Positions 1 to 5,891 of a stretch of 22,907 bases of DNA are shown here, piece by piece; positions within the stretch are counted from its first letter, which is position 1; the number at the start of each line of letters is the position of its first letter. A program made the translations under genes and the position numbers. The notes beneath the pieces are model-generated. The model did not search any database. It saw only the letters and a program-made list of their open reading frames with translations, and was not told the origin of the DNA. The stretch spans positions 1-22,907 of IMG/VR virus record IMGVR_UViG_3300030333_000204; one strand, given 5' to 3'. This DNA comes from a virus.

Positions 1-1
1 T

Positions 2-1651
2 GTAACATTAACACATGTTGCTGATACAGGTCTATTGTTAAACTCTACAATGCAACTTCAGTTTAATGACGCATCGCAATTTATAAATGCGCCTAGTGCT
101 ACTGTTTTAGATATAAACGCAACAGACGAGATCGAACTTAATGCAACTCTCGTAGACGTAAATGCAAATCTAGATGTAAGCGGAACTTATACAGGTGGCG
201 GTCTTATGACTACAGGAGGTAACATTGTTATACCAGATGCTGGAAACATAGGTTCTGCCTCTGATACAGATGCTATTTCTATTTCATCTGGAGGTGTAGT
301 AACATTTAGTCAAAACATAATTATACCAGATGCAGGTAATATTGGTTCTGCCTCTGATACAGATGCTATCTCTATTGCGTCTAACGGAGAAGTAAGCTTT
401 ACCCAAGACATTACCGTTAAAACTTCAGATGGTGCTATACTTAAATTACAAACTTCAGATACTTCTGTCGGAGATGGAGATGTAATTGGTGCTATTGAGT
501 TTGCGGCTCCTGATGAATCTGATGGAACAGATGCAGTAGCAACTGCTGCTTCAATCGTAGCAGAAGCAGATGCAACATTTGGCGCAGATAACAATAAAAC
601 TGATTTAGTTATTAAATTAGGCAAATCTGAAGCGGCTTTAGAAAAAGGTAGGTTTAAGCATGAAGGTGGTTTAAAACTCACAGGTTATGACACTGATGCT
701 AATCCTGATCCTTCACTTGAACTATTTAGAGATACAGCATCCCCTGCTGATAATGATTTTATTGGTAATATTTACTTTCAAGGAAGAAATGATGCAGATG
801 AAAATATTACTTATGGAGCTATTTTAGCAGTATCTAAGGATATTACAGATGGCACAGAAGATGGAAAGTTAATATTTAGAGTTGCTGATGCAGGAAATCA
901 AGCTTGGCAAGGTTCTGCAAACAACCTTATAACATTAGAACCAGATTCAATATCTTTTGATGCGTCAAGTGGAACAACTTTTGGCGGTCACGATATTTCT
1001 AGCGTGGGTAACATAACTATATCCGATGGTGGAAACATCGGTTCTGCCTCTGATACAGATGCTCTTGCAATATCATCAGGTGGTGTAGTTAATTTTACGC
1101 AACAACCAACAGTTTCTAGTGCGGCTGTTAAGGTTGCAGGTAAGGAAACAATATGGATACCTGCCGCAGCTATGTACCCAGAAAGTACAAACGGATGTGC
1201 TGATCTTACTCAAGTAGAACTAGCAAATGGCCCTGAATTAAAATGTTTGGACTTTGATAAGTCTAGTGACGAGTTTGCTCAGTTTACTATAGCTTTTCCT
1301 AAATCATGGAACGAAGGAACAATAACATTTAAAGCTTATTTTACCGCTACATCCACTGATTCAGGTGACGTGGTTTGGTCATTAGCAGGAGGCTCTTTTT
1401 CTGATAATGATGACCTTAATACTGCGTTTGGTACAGCTGTTGCCGCAACAGCTAAAGCTCATTCAGGCACAAGTAATGATTTAGACGTTACTGCAGAAAG
1501 TGGTAATGTAACTATCGCAGGTTCTCCTGCAGCAGAAGATTTGTGTTTCTTTCGTATATTCAGAGACGTATCTGCTGATGACTTAGATGCCGATGCAAGA
1601 CTTTTGGGTATAAAACTATTCTTTACAACCGATGCGGCTAATGATGCGTAA
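2..1651 (+). CDS. Tail fibre / virion structural protein, 5' truncated by the window edge
   Basis: The reading frame is open back to base 2, so the gene begins upstream; 549 residues are visible. A TTG at 35 is the first internal alternative start, but nothing favours it as the real one. The protein is rich in Asp, Ala, Ser, Thr and Gly with alternating beta-strand-like text, typical of fibrous virion proteins. Three copies of a unit containing NIGSASDTDA lie near visible residues 74-104, 105-136 and 336-368. A middle part with SPADNDFIGNIYFQG (about residues 237-260) and a C-terminal domain from about residue 377 (IWIPAAAMYP, FPKSWNEGTITF, ending GIKLFFTTDAANDA) resemble fibre proteins I associate with marine metagenomic phages. 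The stop overlaps the next start (TAATG), linking it to the glycine-rich protein that may be its tip. Role inferred: host recognition or a virion appendage. Other structural roles cannot be excluded. Confidence 0.75.
   Translation, partial: VTLTHVADTGLLLNSTMQLQFNDASQFINAPSATVLDINATDEIELNATLVDVNANLDVSGTYTGGGLMTTGGNIVIPDAGNIGSASDTDAISISSGGVVTFSQNIIIPDAGNIGSASDTDAISIASNGEVSFTQDITVKTSDGAILKLQTSDTSVGDGDVIGAIEFAAPDESDGTDAVATAASIVAEADATFGADNNKTDLVIKLGKSEAALEKGRFKHEGGLKLTGYDTDANPDPSLELFRDTASPADNDFIGNIYFQGRNDADENITYGAILAVSKDITDGTEDGKLIFRVADAGNQAWQGSANNLITLEPDSISFDASSGTTFGGHDISSVGNITISDGGNIGSASDTDALAISSGGVVNFTQQPTVSSAAVKVAGKETIWIPAAAMYPESTNGCADLTQVELANGPELKCLDFDKSSDEFAQFTIAFPKSWNEGTITFKAYFTATSTDSGDVVWSLAGGSFSDNDDLNTAFGTAVAATAKAHSGTSNDLDVTAESGNVTIAGSPAAEDLCFFRIFRDVSADDLDADARLLGIKLFFTTDAANDA
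221..410 (+). repeat. Tandem pair of about 95-bp repeats in the fibre gene (copies 1 and 2)
   Basis: Two adjacent units, 221-315 and 316-410, encode near-identical peptides containing IPDAGNIGSASDTDAIS. They share an identical 24-bp core at 251-274 and 344-367. Synonymous and conservative changes elsewhere suggest an old duplication under protein-level selection. A third, distant copy lies at about 1009-1105. Confidence 0.85.
1009..1105 (+). repeat. Third, dispersed copy of the fibre repeat
   Basis: This stretch repeats the unit seen at 221-410, with the same 24-bp core at 1040-1063, but about 600 bp downstream. It encodes NITISDGGNIGSASDTDA and then a conserved SSGGVVNFTQ tail. It sits just before the C-terminal domain, so the three copies bracket the middle domain of the fibre. 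Confidence 0.8.
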
Positions 1652-2721
1652 TGACAAGTTTTGGCTATAATGTTTTAGGGTTTGGTGTAGTTCTAGGGGC
1701 TTCTGGACTAGAATTTACTGCTTCAGCAGCATCTAGTTTAAATTTACAAACTGCGTTTGGTACTTCTGACTATCAAGGCGCTTTAGCAAAAACATTAATT
1801 GTTCCATCAGGTGTGGATCTTGGCCCAATAACCATTCCAAGTGGTATGGGTGGGACACTTACCATAAATAACGCAGGGACTATTAGAGGCACGGCAGGTA
1901 CAGCAGGTTCAGGAGGCAGCGCCAATGGTGGAACAGGTGGAAATGGTGGAGACGGTGGTCATGCAATAACCTCAGCACACAGCTTTGACCTAATCAATAC
2001 TGGAGAAATCTCTGGTGGAGGTGGAGGTGGTGCAGGCGGTGGTGGAGGCGGTCAGGGTGGATCTGGTGGAAACGGAAGCTATACCTCTTATGGAAGTTTT
2101 ACATCGTATTATTATTCTTTCCCAAGCCCGTTTTGGTTTTGGAGTAATTCAGGTAGTAACTCATATCAGCTATATTGGCCTAACACCTACTATTCTTACA
2201 ACACAGCTGCCTATTCAAAGTCTCAAGCTCAGTCAGGAGTTCAGCTAGGAAATTATGAATATCAAATGGGTTCAAATTCTCAGGGTGGTAGTTCTCAGCC
2301 AAGACATCAGGTTCGAAGAAGAAGTGTAAGCACTGCTTCTTCATCGGGTGGTTCGGGTGGTAACGGAGGAGCAGGTGGCGCAGGTGCGATAGGATTTGGT
2401 TACAATCAATCCGCAGGGTCTGGTTCTAGTGGCTCTAGTGGTTCTGGAGGGGCAAGCGGTGGAACAAACGCAGGTTCTGGTGGAACTGGAGGAAACGGAG
2501 GCAACGGAGGAAATGGAGGTGCTGCAGGTTCAGCAGGTTCAAGTGGAAGTGGAGGTTCAACGGGTTCAACGGGATCAAACGGAAATGTTTCTAATGGAAG
2601 CAGTGGTTCAAGCGGAGGTTCAGCAGGTTCAGCTGGTGCGGCAGGGAAAGCGGCATCTTTCTCATCGGGTTCAATAAACATAATATCAAATGATGGAACT
2701 ATAAATGGCGCAACTTCTTAA
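1651..2721 (+). CDS. Glycine-rich tail fibre tip / adhesin-like protein
   Basis: A 356-residue protein. The N-terminus (MTSFGYNVLGFG) leads into beta-rich text with TLTINNAGTIRG. Two glycine-rich arms follow (about residues 75-142 and 231-340), full of GGNGG, GSGG and GSSGS triplets. Between them lies an aromatic block (about 143-230) with many Tyr, Phe and Trp and then a basic RHQVRRRS stretch. The end (INIISNDGTINGATS) echoes the N-terminal INNAGTIRG text. Glycine-repeat arms with variable aromatic loops are known in T-even-type gp38 adhesins, where polyglycine helices pack and the loops touch the receptor; the similarity here is architectural, not a demonstrated homology. Its ATG overlaps the fibre stop (TAATG) with no clear ribosome site, suggesting coupled translation. 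Likely role: receptor-binding tip of the upstream fibre. Confidence 0.6.
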   Translation: MTSFGYNVLGFGVVLGASGLEFTASAASSLNLQTAFGTSDYQGALAKTLIVPSGVDLGPITIPSGMGGTLTINNAGTIRGTAGTAGSGGSANGGTGGNGGDGGHAITSAHSFDLINTGEISGGGGGGAGGGGGGQGGSGGNGSYTSYGSFTSYYYSFPSPFWFWSNSGSNSYQLYWPNTYYSYNTAAYSKSQAQSGVQLGNYEYQMGSNSQGGSSQPRHQVRRRSVSTASSSGGSGGNGGAGGAGAIGFGYNQSAGSGSSGSSGSGGASGGTNAGSGGTGGNGGNGGNGGAAGSAGSSGSGGSTGSTGSNGNVSNGSSGSSGGSAGSAGAAGKAASFSSGSINIISNDGTINGATS

Positions 2722-3472
2722 AGAAATAAAAGAAGATAATGAACTTGTAGATATAGACTTTATTTACATGAGAGGTGAAGATTTCGATTATGATATCGCC
2801 CCGAAGCCTGATTTAATGTCTAGGTTTTTTCCTGATAAGATGAAGGGGCATGAGCTGAATGTAAAACCTTCTAAACTTTCTGGTTCAACTCTCACAAGAA
2901 ATATGAGCATAAAAAAATGTATGCCTTTTGTTGACATGATGAAAACAGGATTTTGTATTCCATTGTGGCACGATATTTTTATTCGCAACGAGACAGCTTA
3001 CGATAACAATCCTGTTCCAATTAGTGAGCGTGGAGATGAGCCTTTGTACTCATTAGCGGCACACAAAAAAGAACAATTAGATAATACGACATTGGATACT
3101 AATGCAGTTCCGAATATTATCTATAAACTTACAAACCCGTGGAAAATTGTTACACCTAAAGGATGGTCTTGTTTGTTTATCTCACCACAGCATCGAGATG
3201 ATATTCCCATAAAAATAATTAGTGGTGTTGTAGATACAGATAAACATCCTTTTGCGGTTAACTTTCCATTTTTTATCAATAAAGAATTTGCAGGAACAGT
3301 AAAAATTGGCACTCCTATTGCTCAAGTAATTCCTTTTCGAAGAGTTACTTCAAAATTAAACTTACGATTTGCGAATGAAGCAGATGAAAAAGAAGCTAGA
3401 AAAGGAGGTGCTATTATGAGAAGACAAATTAAAAATCACTACCGAGATAATTGGCGGTCAAAGGAAAGGTAA
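2705..3472 (+). CDS. Unknown phage protein with dUTPase-like barrel signature (DUF6065-like guess)
   Basis: A 255-residue protein; the start overlaps the upstream gene by 17 bases and has only a weak GGAA ribosome site. Visible blocks are KCMPFVDMMKTGFCIPLW (about 77-94), NPWKIVTPKGWSCLFISP (about 144-161), SGVVDTDKH (173-181) and GTPIAQVIPFRR (202-213), then a basic tail. The last three blocks recall the strand order of trimeric dUTPases (P-x-G-Y…, GVIDxDY…, G-x-x-IAQ). The Arg-Ser-Gly of the dUTPase active site is absent (QHR instead) and no first or fifth motif is evident, so a nucleotidase activity is doubtful. From memory it resembles the uncharacterised DUF6065-type family, which I cannot verify. 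Placed between the adhesin and the chaperone-like gene, it may have a tail or decoration role. Confidence 0.6.
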   Translation: MAQLLKEIKEDNELVDIDFIYMRGEDFDYDIAPKPDLMSRFFPDKMKGHELNVKPSKLSGSTLTRNMSIKKCMPFVDMMKTGFCIPLWHDIFIRNETAYDNNPVPISERGDEPLYSLAAHKKEQLDNTTLDTNAVPNIIYKLTNPWKIVTPKGWSCLFISPQHRDDIPIKIISGVVDTDKHPFAVNFPFFINKEFAGTVKIGTPIAQVIPFRRVTSKLNLRFANEADEKEARKGGAIMRRQIKNHYRDNWRSKER

Positions 3473-3476
3473 GCCC

Positions 3477-3980
3477 ATGAGTGAATATACAATTACAAAA
3501 ATAGAAAGCGGCATTGCTACTGTTACCTACTCAGATGGTAGTTATGCACATATTGTTATGAAAGATAGCATGACAGAGGATGACTTTGATGCTCTTGCTT
3601 TTGACTTTGCTCCCAAAACAGGTAGCGTTCCAAGTTTTGCAACAGAGGGAGCAAAAAGAAATACCAAAGAAAGAGTTAATGATTCTTCAAATGATGGTGT
3701 GTGGACTCAAGATAGAATAGACAAATTAAATCCTGATGAAATTAGTAAGTTTGCTAGAGATGAAAGAAATATAAGATTAGGTAATTCTGATTGGGTAGCA
3801 TTAAAAGCACTAGAATCTGGGTCTGCTGTACCTGATAAATGGAAAACTTACAGACAAGAACTAAGAGATTTGCCTGCGGCAGGAACTTCTAAGTGGAATC
3901 CTTCTATTGTTTTAGATACTAGTAAAGATGAAGATGGAATAAAAATAAACGGAATCACTTGGCCTACTGAACCAAGTTAA
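3477..3980 (+). CDS. Phage tail assembly chaperone-like protein
   Basis: A 167-residue soluble protein. The N-terminal part (about 1-45) is acidic and beta-rich (GIATVTYSDGSYAHI). The C-terminal part carries the pattern of the tail-fibre-assembly-chaperone domain (Pfam Phage_tail_APC type): RDERNIRLGNSDWVALKAL, then WKTYRQELRDLP, and a closing GITWPTEPS, at about residues 92-167. In that family the Arg-x-x-Arg-Asn…SDW…YR..LRD.P…WP.P order is the hallmark. Such proteins help fold or attach fibre subunits and usually sit directly downstream of fibre genes, as here. It starts four bases after the previous stop, with an AAAGG-like site just upstream. Confidence in the domain is good; the actual client protein is inferred from position. 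Confidence 0.75.
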   Translation: MSEYTITKIESGIATVTYSDGSYAHIVMKDSMTEDDFDALAFDFAPKTGSVPSFATEGAKRNTKERVNDSSNDGVWTQDRIDKLNPDEISKFARDERNIRLGNSDWVALKALESGSAVPDKWKTYRQELRDLPAAGTSKWNPSIVLDTSKDEDGIKINGITWPTEPS

Positions 3981-3990
3981 CATATATATT

Positions 3991-3998
3991 AAGGAGAT
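3991..3998 (+). promoter_or_regulatory. Strong ribosome binding site for the first lysis-cassette gene
   Basis: AAGGAGAT lies five bases before the ATG at 4004, inside one of the few real intergenic gaps in the window (3981-4003). It is the best-formed Shine-Dalgarno in the region and marks the beginning of the lysis cassette. The preceding CATATATATT is AT-rich but is not a convincing promoter. Confidence 0.7.
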
Positions 3999-4003
3999 GA
4001 CTA

Positions 4004-4261
4004 ATGACTAATAACGTGTTAAATATAGATGGACAAGACTATAAAGAAACAGATTTAAACGCTAAACAGAAGTATTTAATTAGCCAATTAAAAGACTTGA
4101 CAAATAGGTCAAATACCTTACGTGGAGAATTAGATCAATTACAACGCGCATCTGAAAGTTTTCGAGCCGAACTTCTTGCTTCGTTTAAAGAAACAGTGGA
4201 TGAGGATATGGAAGGAACTAATGAGACGGTTACTAAAACTATGGAAGGAACTAATGGCTAG
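4004..4261 (+). CDS. Small coiled-coil phage protein (DUF6447-like guess)
   Basis: An 85-residue soluble protein beginning MTNNVLNIDGQDYKETDLNA. The opening INIDGxxY-x-x-xDLxxxxK pattern followed by a heptad-rich helix (ISQLKDLTNRSNTLRGELDQLQ) resembles a small family common in marine phages, remembered as DUF6447 but not verified. The last 20 residues hold a duplicated MEGTN peptide, produced by a 16-bp DNA repeat that also carries the start signals of the next gene. The final 8 bases overlap that gene. Function unknown; position suggests a link to lysis or tail assembly. Confidence 0.7.
   Translation: MTNNVLNIDGQDYKETDLNAKQKYLISQLKDLTNRSNTLRGELDQLQRASESFRAELLASFKETVDEDMEGTNETVTKTMEGTNG
4208..4256 (+). 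repeat. 16-bp direct repeat carrying two copies of a ribosome site plus ATG
   Basis: ATGGAAGGAACTAATG occurs at 4208-4223 and again at 4241-4256, 33 bases apart (11 codons). Each copy contains GGAAGGA followed after a four-base spacer by ATG, and both ATGs (4221 and 4254) are in frame with the following membrane protein gene. The repeat therefore offers two tandem starts for one gene while also encoding MEGTN twice in the upstream gene's frame. Confidence 0.85.
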
Positions 4262-4451
4262 GCAAGGCATAACTTTAACATCCCTTAATAAAGAAGTAGC
4301 TCGTCTTGATTCACGTGCGACTCGCCTCGAAACTGAGGCAAATATACAATTCAAGGATCTTTTTAATCGTGTTAAGCGCATTGAATCTATCTTGCTTGGC
4401 TCTGCTGGTGCTACTCTTCTTCTACTCATAAGCATAGTTATACGGATGTAA
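4254..4451 (+). CDS. Small holin-like / XhlA-like protein: coiled coil plus C-terminal membrane helix
   Basis: From the ATG at 4254 this is a 65-residue protein: MARQGITLTSLNKEVARL…, a helical region with heptad spacing (residues about 10-45), then one membrane segment (SILLGSAGATLLLLISIVI, about 45-63) and a short end. A soluble coiled coil followed by a C-terminal membrane helix is the plan of XhlA-type lysis accessory proteins. An in-frame upstream ATG at 4221 with an equally good ribosome site would give a 76-residue form with an extra basic MRRLLKLWKEL. I chose 4254 because the long form overlaps the previous gene more, but both may be used. It overlaps the upstream gene by 8 bases. Likely role: holin or holin partner at the inner membrane. 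Confidence 0.6.
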   Translation: MARQGITLTSLNKEVARLDSRATRLETEANIQFKDLFNRVKRIESILLGSAGATLLLLISIVIRM

Positions 4452-4452
4452 A

Positions 4453-4938
4453 ATGGATCCCCTTACGATAAGCGCAGCCATCTCCACAGCAACTGCCGCT
4501 TTTGGGGGAATAAAACGAGCTTTTGCTGCGGGCCGTGATTTAGAAGCCATGACAGGTGATTTAAGTCGTTGGATGGGTGCTGTCTCAGACGTAGCTAATA
4601 TTGAGAAACGAGCCAAAAATCCTTCTATGTTAAGGAAGGTTTTTAACGGGCAGTCGGTAGAGCAGGAAGCCCTGGAAGCTTTCGCTGCTAAAAAGAAACT
4701 TCAACAACAAAGAGATGAGTTAAAAACGTTTATTATGTTTACAAATGGCACGGGTGCTTGGGATGAATTGTTGGCTATGGAGGGGCAAATCCGCAAACGC
4801 AGACAGAAAGAGATATATGAAGCACAGGAACGAAAAGAAAAAATTATATTCTATATTATACTTATTAGCACCTTTGGCCTTGGCATTGCTATTCTCTTTG
4901 CTTTTGCATATGGTCTTTGGCTCTTGGATAGAAGCTAG
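4453..4938 (+). CDS. Conserved phage membrane-anchored protein in the lysis cassette
   Basis: A 161-residue protein. The N-terminus (DPLTISAAISTATAAFGGIKRAF) is Ala/Gly-rich and mildly hydrophobic. The middle is a charged helical domain (DLSRWMGAVSDV, KNPSMLRKVFNGQSVEQEA, then AKKKLQQQRDELK). A basic stretch (IRKRRQKEIYEAQERKEK) precedes one C-terminal membrane helix, about residues 132-158 (IIFYIILISTFGLGIAILFAF). The positive charges before the helix suggest a cytoplasmic body anchored by its tail. I recall similar proteins in marine phages, without a named function. It starts one base after the previous stop. Its last 122 bases are read in another frame by the next gene, an arrangement that recalls, but does not prove, overlapping spanin genes. 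Confidence 0.7.
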   Translation: MDPLTISAAISTATAAFGGIKRAFAAGRDLEAMTGDLSRWMGAVSDVANIEKRAKNPSMLRKVFNGQSVEQEALEAFAAKKKLQQQRDELKTFIMFTNGTGAWDELLAMEGQIRKRRQKEIYEAQERKEKIIFYIILISTFGLGIAILFAFAYGLWLLDRS

Positions 4939-5203
4939 TGAGCATAAGTTTCAACCCACACTAAACAATGGACATTTAACGATATGCAGGTTAAAAAAGA
5001 TAGAGAAAGCACATCGAAACGCGAACGGCAGAAATGCCCACGCATGGTGGTGTTTATACGAAGGAGCAAATGGTAGTGGATTTCTTGAATTGGTTGATTC
5101 GTATGATTTATGCCCTAAAGAAGTTGTTTGCCCCTATGACCCCAAGGATAAACCACCTAGTGTAAAAGATATGCTTAATGCTATGAAAGAGGCGTTTAAA
5201 TGA
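4817..5203 (+). CDS. Secreted or signal-anchored four-cysteine protein overlapping the upstream gene
   Basis: The ATG at 4817 gives 128 residues: a basic start (MKHRNEKKK), one hydrophobic segment (about 11-37, LYSILYLLAPLALALLFSLLL) and a small exported domain with Cys57, Cys79, Cys99 and Cys105, spaced for two possible disulfides. The best preserved-looking text is NAHAWWCLYEGANG and DLCPKEVVCPYDP. A signal-peptidase-I-like site may lie after WIEA (residue 40), but no lipobox cysteine is present, so it is not a classical outer-membrane spanin lipoprotein. I chose 4817 because it places the basic residues immediately before the hydrophobic core; the frame is open further upstream (4745) but that text looks like a shadow of the overlapped gene. 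Likely a periplasmic lysis or envelope factor; function unproven. Confidence 0.6.
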   Translation: MKHRNEKKKLYSILYLLAPLALALLFSLLLHMVFGSWIEASEHKFQPTLNNGHLTICRLKKIEKAHRNANGRNAHAWWCLYEGANGSGFLELVDSYDLCPKEVVCPYDPKDKPPSVKDMLNAMKEAFK

Positions 5204-5529
5204 GTAAAAAATTACAAGAAGATAGTAAACTTAACCCATACGATTTTGATGGAGATGGTGTGGTAACAGATGCTGAAATTGATAAAGCGAAAGAAATCAG
5301 AGAATTTGAAGACATGTCGCGGAAACATCTAGCACAGCTTCGTATGGCACGATGGTCGCTAATAGGCATGGGAGTTTTCACACTGATGTTGTTTATGCCG
5401 TTTATTCCAGATGAGCGTATAGAATTATTGACAGATGTAAGTGATCTATTTTACATTACAGGTGCAGGTTTGGTTGGGGCGTATATGGGTGTATCGGCAT
5501 GGATGTCTAAAAATGGAGGCGCTAAATGA
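5200..5529 (+). CDS. Holin-like two-helix membrane protein with an N-terminal EF-hand
   Basis: A 109-residue protein. Residues 15-26 (DFDGDGVVTDAE) form a full canonical EF-hand loop: Asp at 1, 3 and 5, Gly at 6, Val at 8, Glu at 12, flanked by a helix-forming KAKEIREFEDM. Two membrane segments follow, about residues 51-68 (RWSLIGMGVFTLMLFMPF) and 82-101 (DLFYITGAGLVGAYMGVSAW). The size and two-helix layout fit a holin or holin-associated protein. The gene begins in an ATGA overlap with the upstream stop and ends in another with the next gene, so the three are probably co-translated. Calcium binding is predicted from the loop, not shown. The combination of calcium loop and lysis-cassette membrane protein is the odd feature. 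Confidence 0.7.
   Translation: MSKKLQEDSKLNPYDFDGDGVVTDAEIDKAKEIREFEDMSRKHLAQLRMARWSLIGMGVFTLMLFMPFIPDERIELLTDVSDLFYITGAGLVGAYMGVSAWMSKNGGAK
5515..5519 (+). promoter_or_regulatory. GGAGG ribosome binding site for the GTA-type holin
   Basis: A perfect GGAGG core ends six bases before the ATG at 5526, inside the coding end of the EF-hand protein. With the ATGA overlap this fixes the start of the next gene. Confidence 0.7.
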
Positions 5530-5891
5530 TAGGTACATTACTTACATCAGTAACTTCTTTAGCTTCTTCTTATCTTGAAGGTAAGACTGCTATCCAAAAA
5601 GCAGAAGCTCAAATTAAAATGAAAGAAGCTACAGGTGAGATTGATTGGGATCTTGCTGCAATGCGAGCATCACAGTCTTCATGGAAGGACGAATGGTTAA
5701 CCCTGCTCTTCAGTATTCCTCTTGTACTTAGTTTTTGTGGGGAGTGGGGCAGAGGTATTGTAGCAGATGGGTTTGAAGCCCTTGCGGGTATGCCCCAGTG
5801 GTATCAGATTAGTTTAGGCAGTATCGTAGCAGCCTCATTTGCGACACGTAGTGCAAAGAAATTTTTTAATCCAATAGGAAAAAAGAAATGA
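5526..5891 (+). CDS. Holin of the gene-transfer-agent three-helix type
   Basis: A 121-residue protein resembling the family called 'holin of 3TMs, for gene-transfer release' (Pfam PF11351, recalled not searched). Signs are an N-terminal hydrophobic stretch (IGTLLTSVTSLASSYL), a charged helix (KAEAQIKMKEATGEIDWD), the SSWKDEWLTLLFSIPLVLSF segment, then MPQWYQISLGSIVAASFATR and a lysine-rich end. Family members make inner-membrane lesions that let a muramidase reach the cell wall. It sits directly before the muramidase, sharing an ATGA overlap with it, which strongly supports a lysis role. With the upstream EF-hand and coiled-coil membrane proteins the cassette offers several possible holin or antiholin components; this one has the clearest family resemblance. 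Confidence 0.8.
   Translation: MIGTLLTSVTSLASSYLEGKTAIQKAEAQIKMKEATGEIDWDLAAMRASQSSWKDEWLTLLFSIPLVLSFCGEWGRGIVADGFEALAGMPQWYQISLGSIVAASFATRSAKKFFNPIGKKK

Noticed and set aside
2015-2248. 77-aa + strand open frame inside the glycine-rich gene
   Set aside because: It is an alternate reading of GGT/GGA repeats (Val/Glu-rich text), with no ribosome site; a composition shadow.
2396-2681. Open frames of 93 aa (+) and 91 aa (-) across the second glycine-rich arm
   Set aside because: Both give low-complexity Val/Gln/Glu or Pro/Glu text expected from reading glycine repeats out of frame.
1651-2721. Diversity-generating retroelement acting on the adhesin
   Set aside because: No reverse transcriptase gene and no template repeat of the aromatic block was seen in the window.
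3981-4003. Promoter in the CATATATATT stretch
   Set aside because: Only ten AT-rich bases, no paired -35 element; explained well enough as a spacer before the ribosome site.
4176-4253. TTG at 4176 or ATG at 4200 as start of the coiled-coil membrane protein
   Set aside because: Neither has a good ribosome site and both deepen the overlap; starts at 4221 and 4254 have well-spaced GGAAGGA sites.
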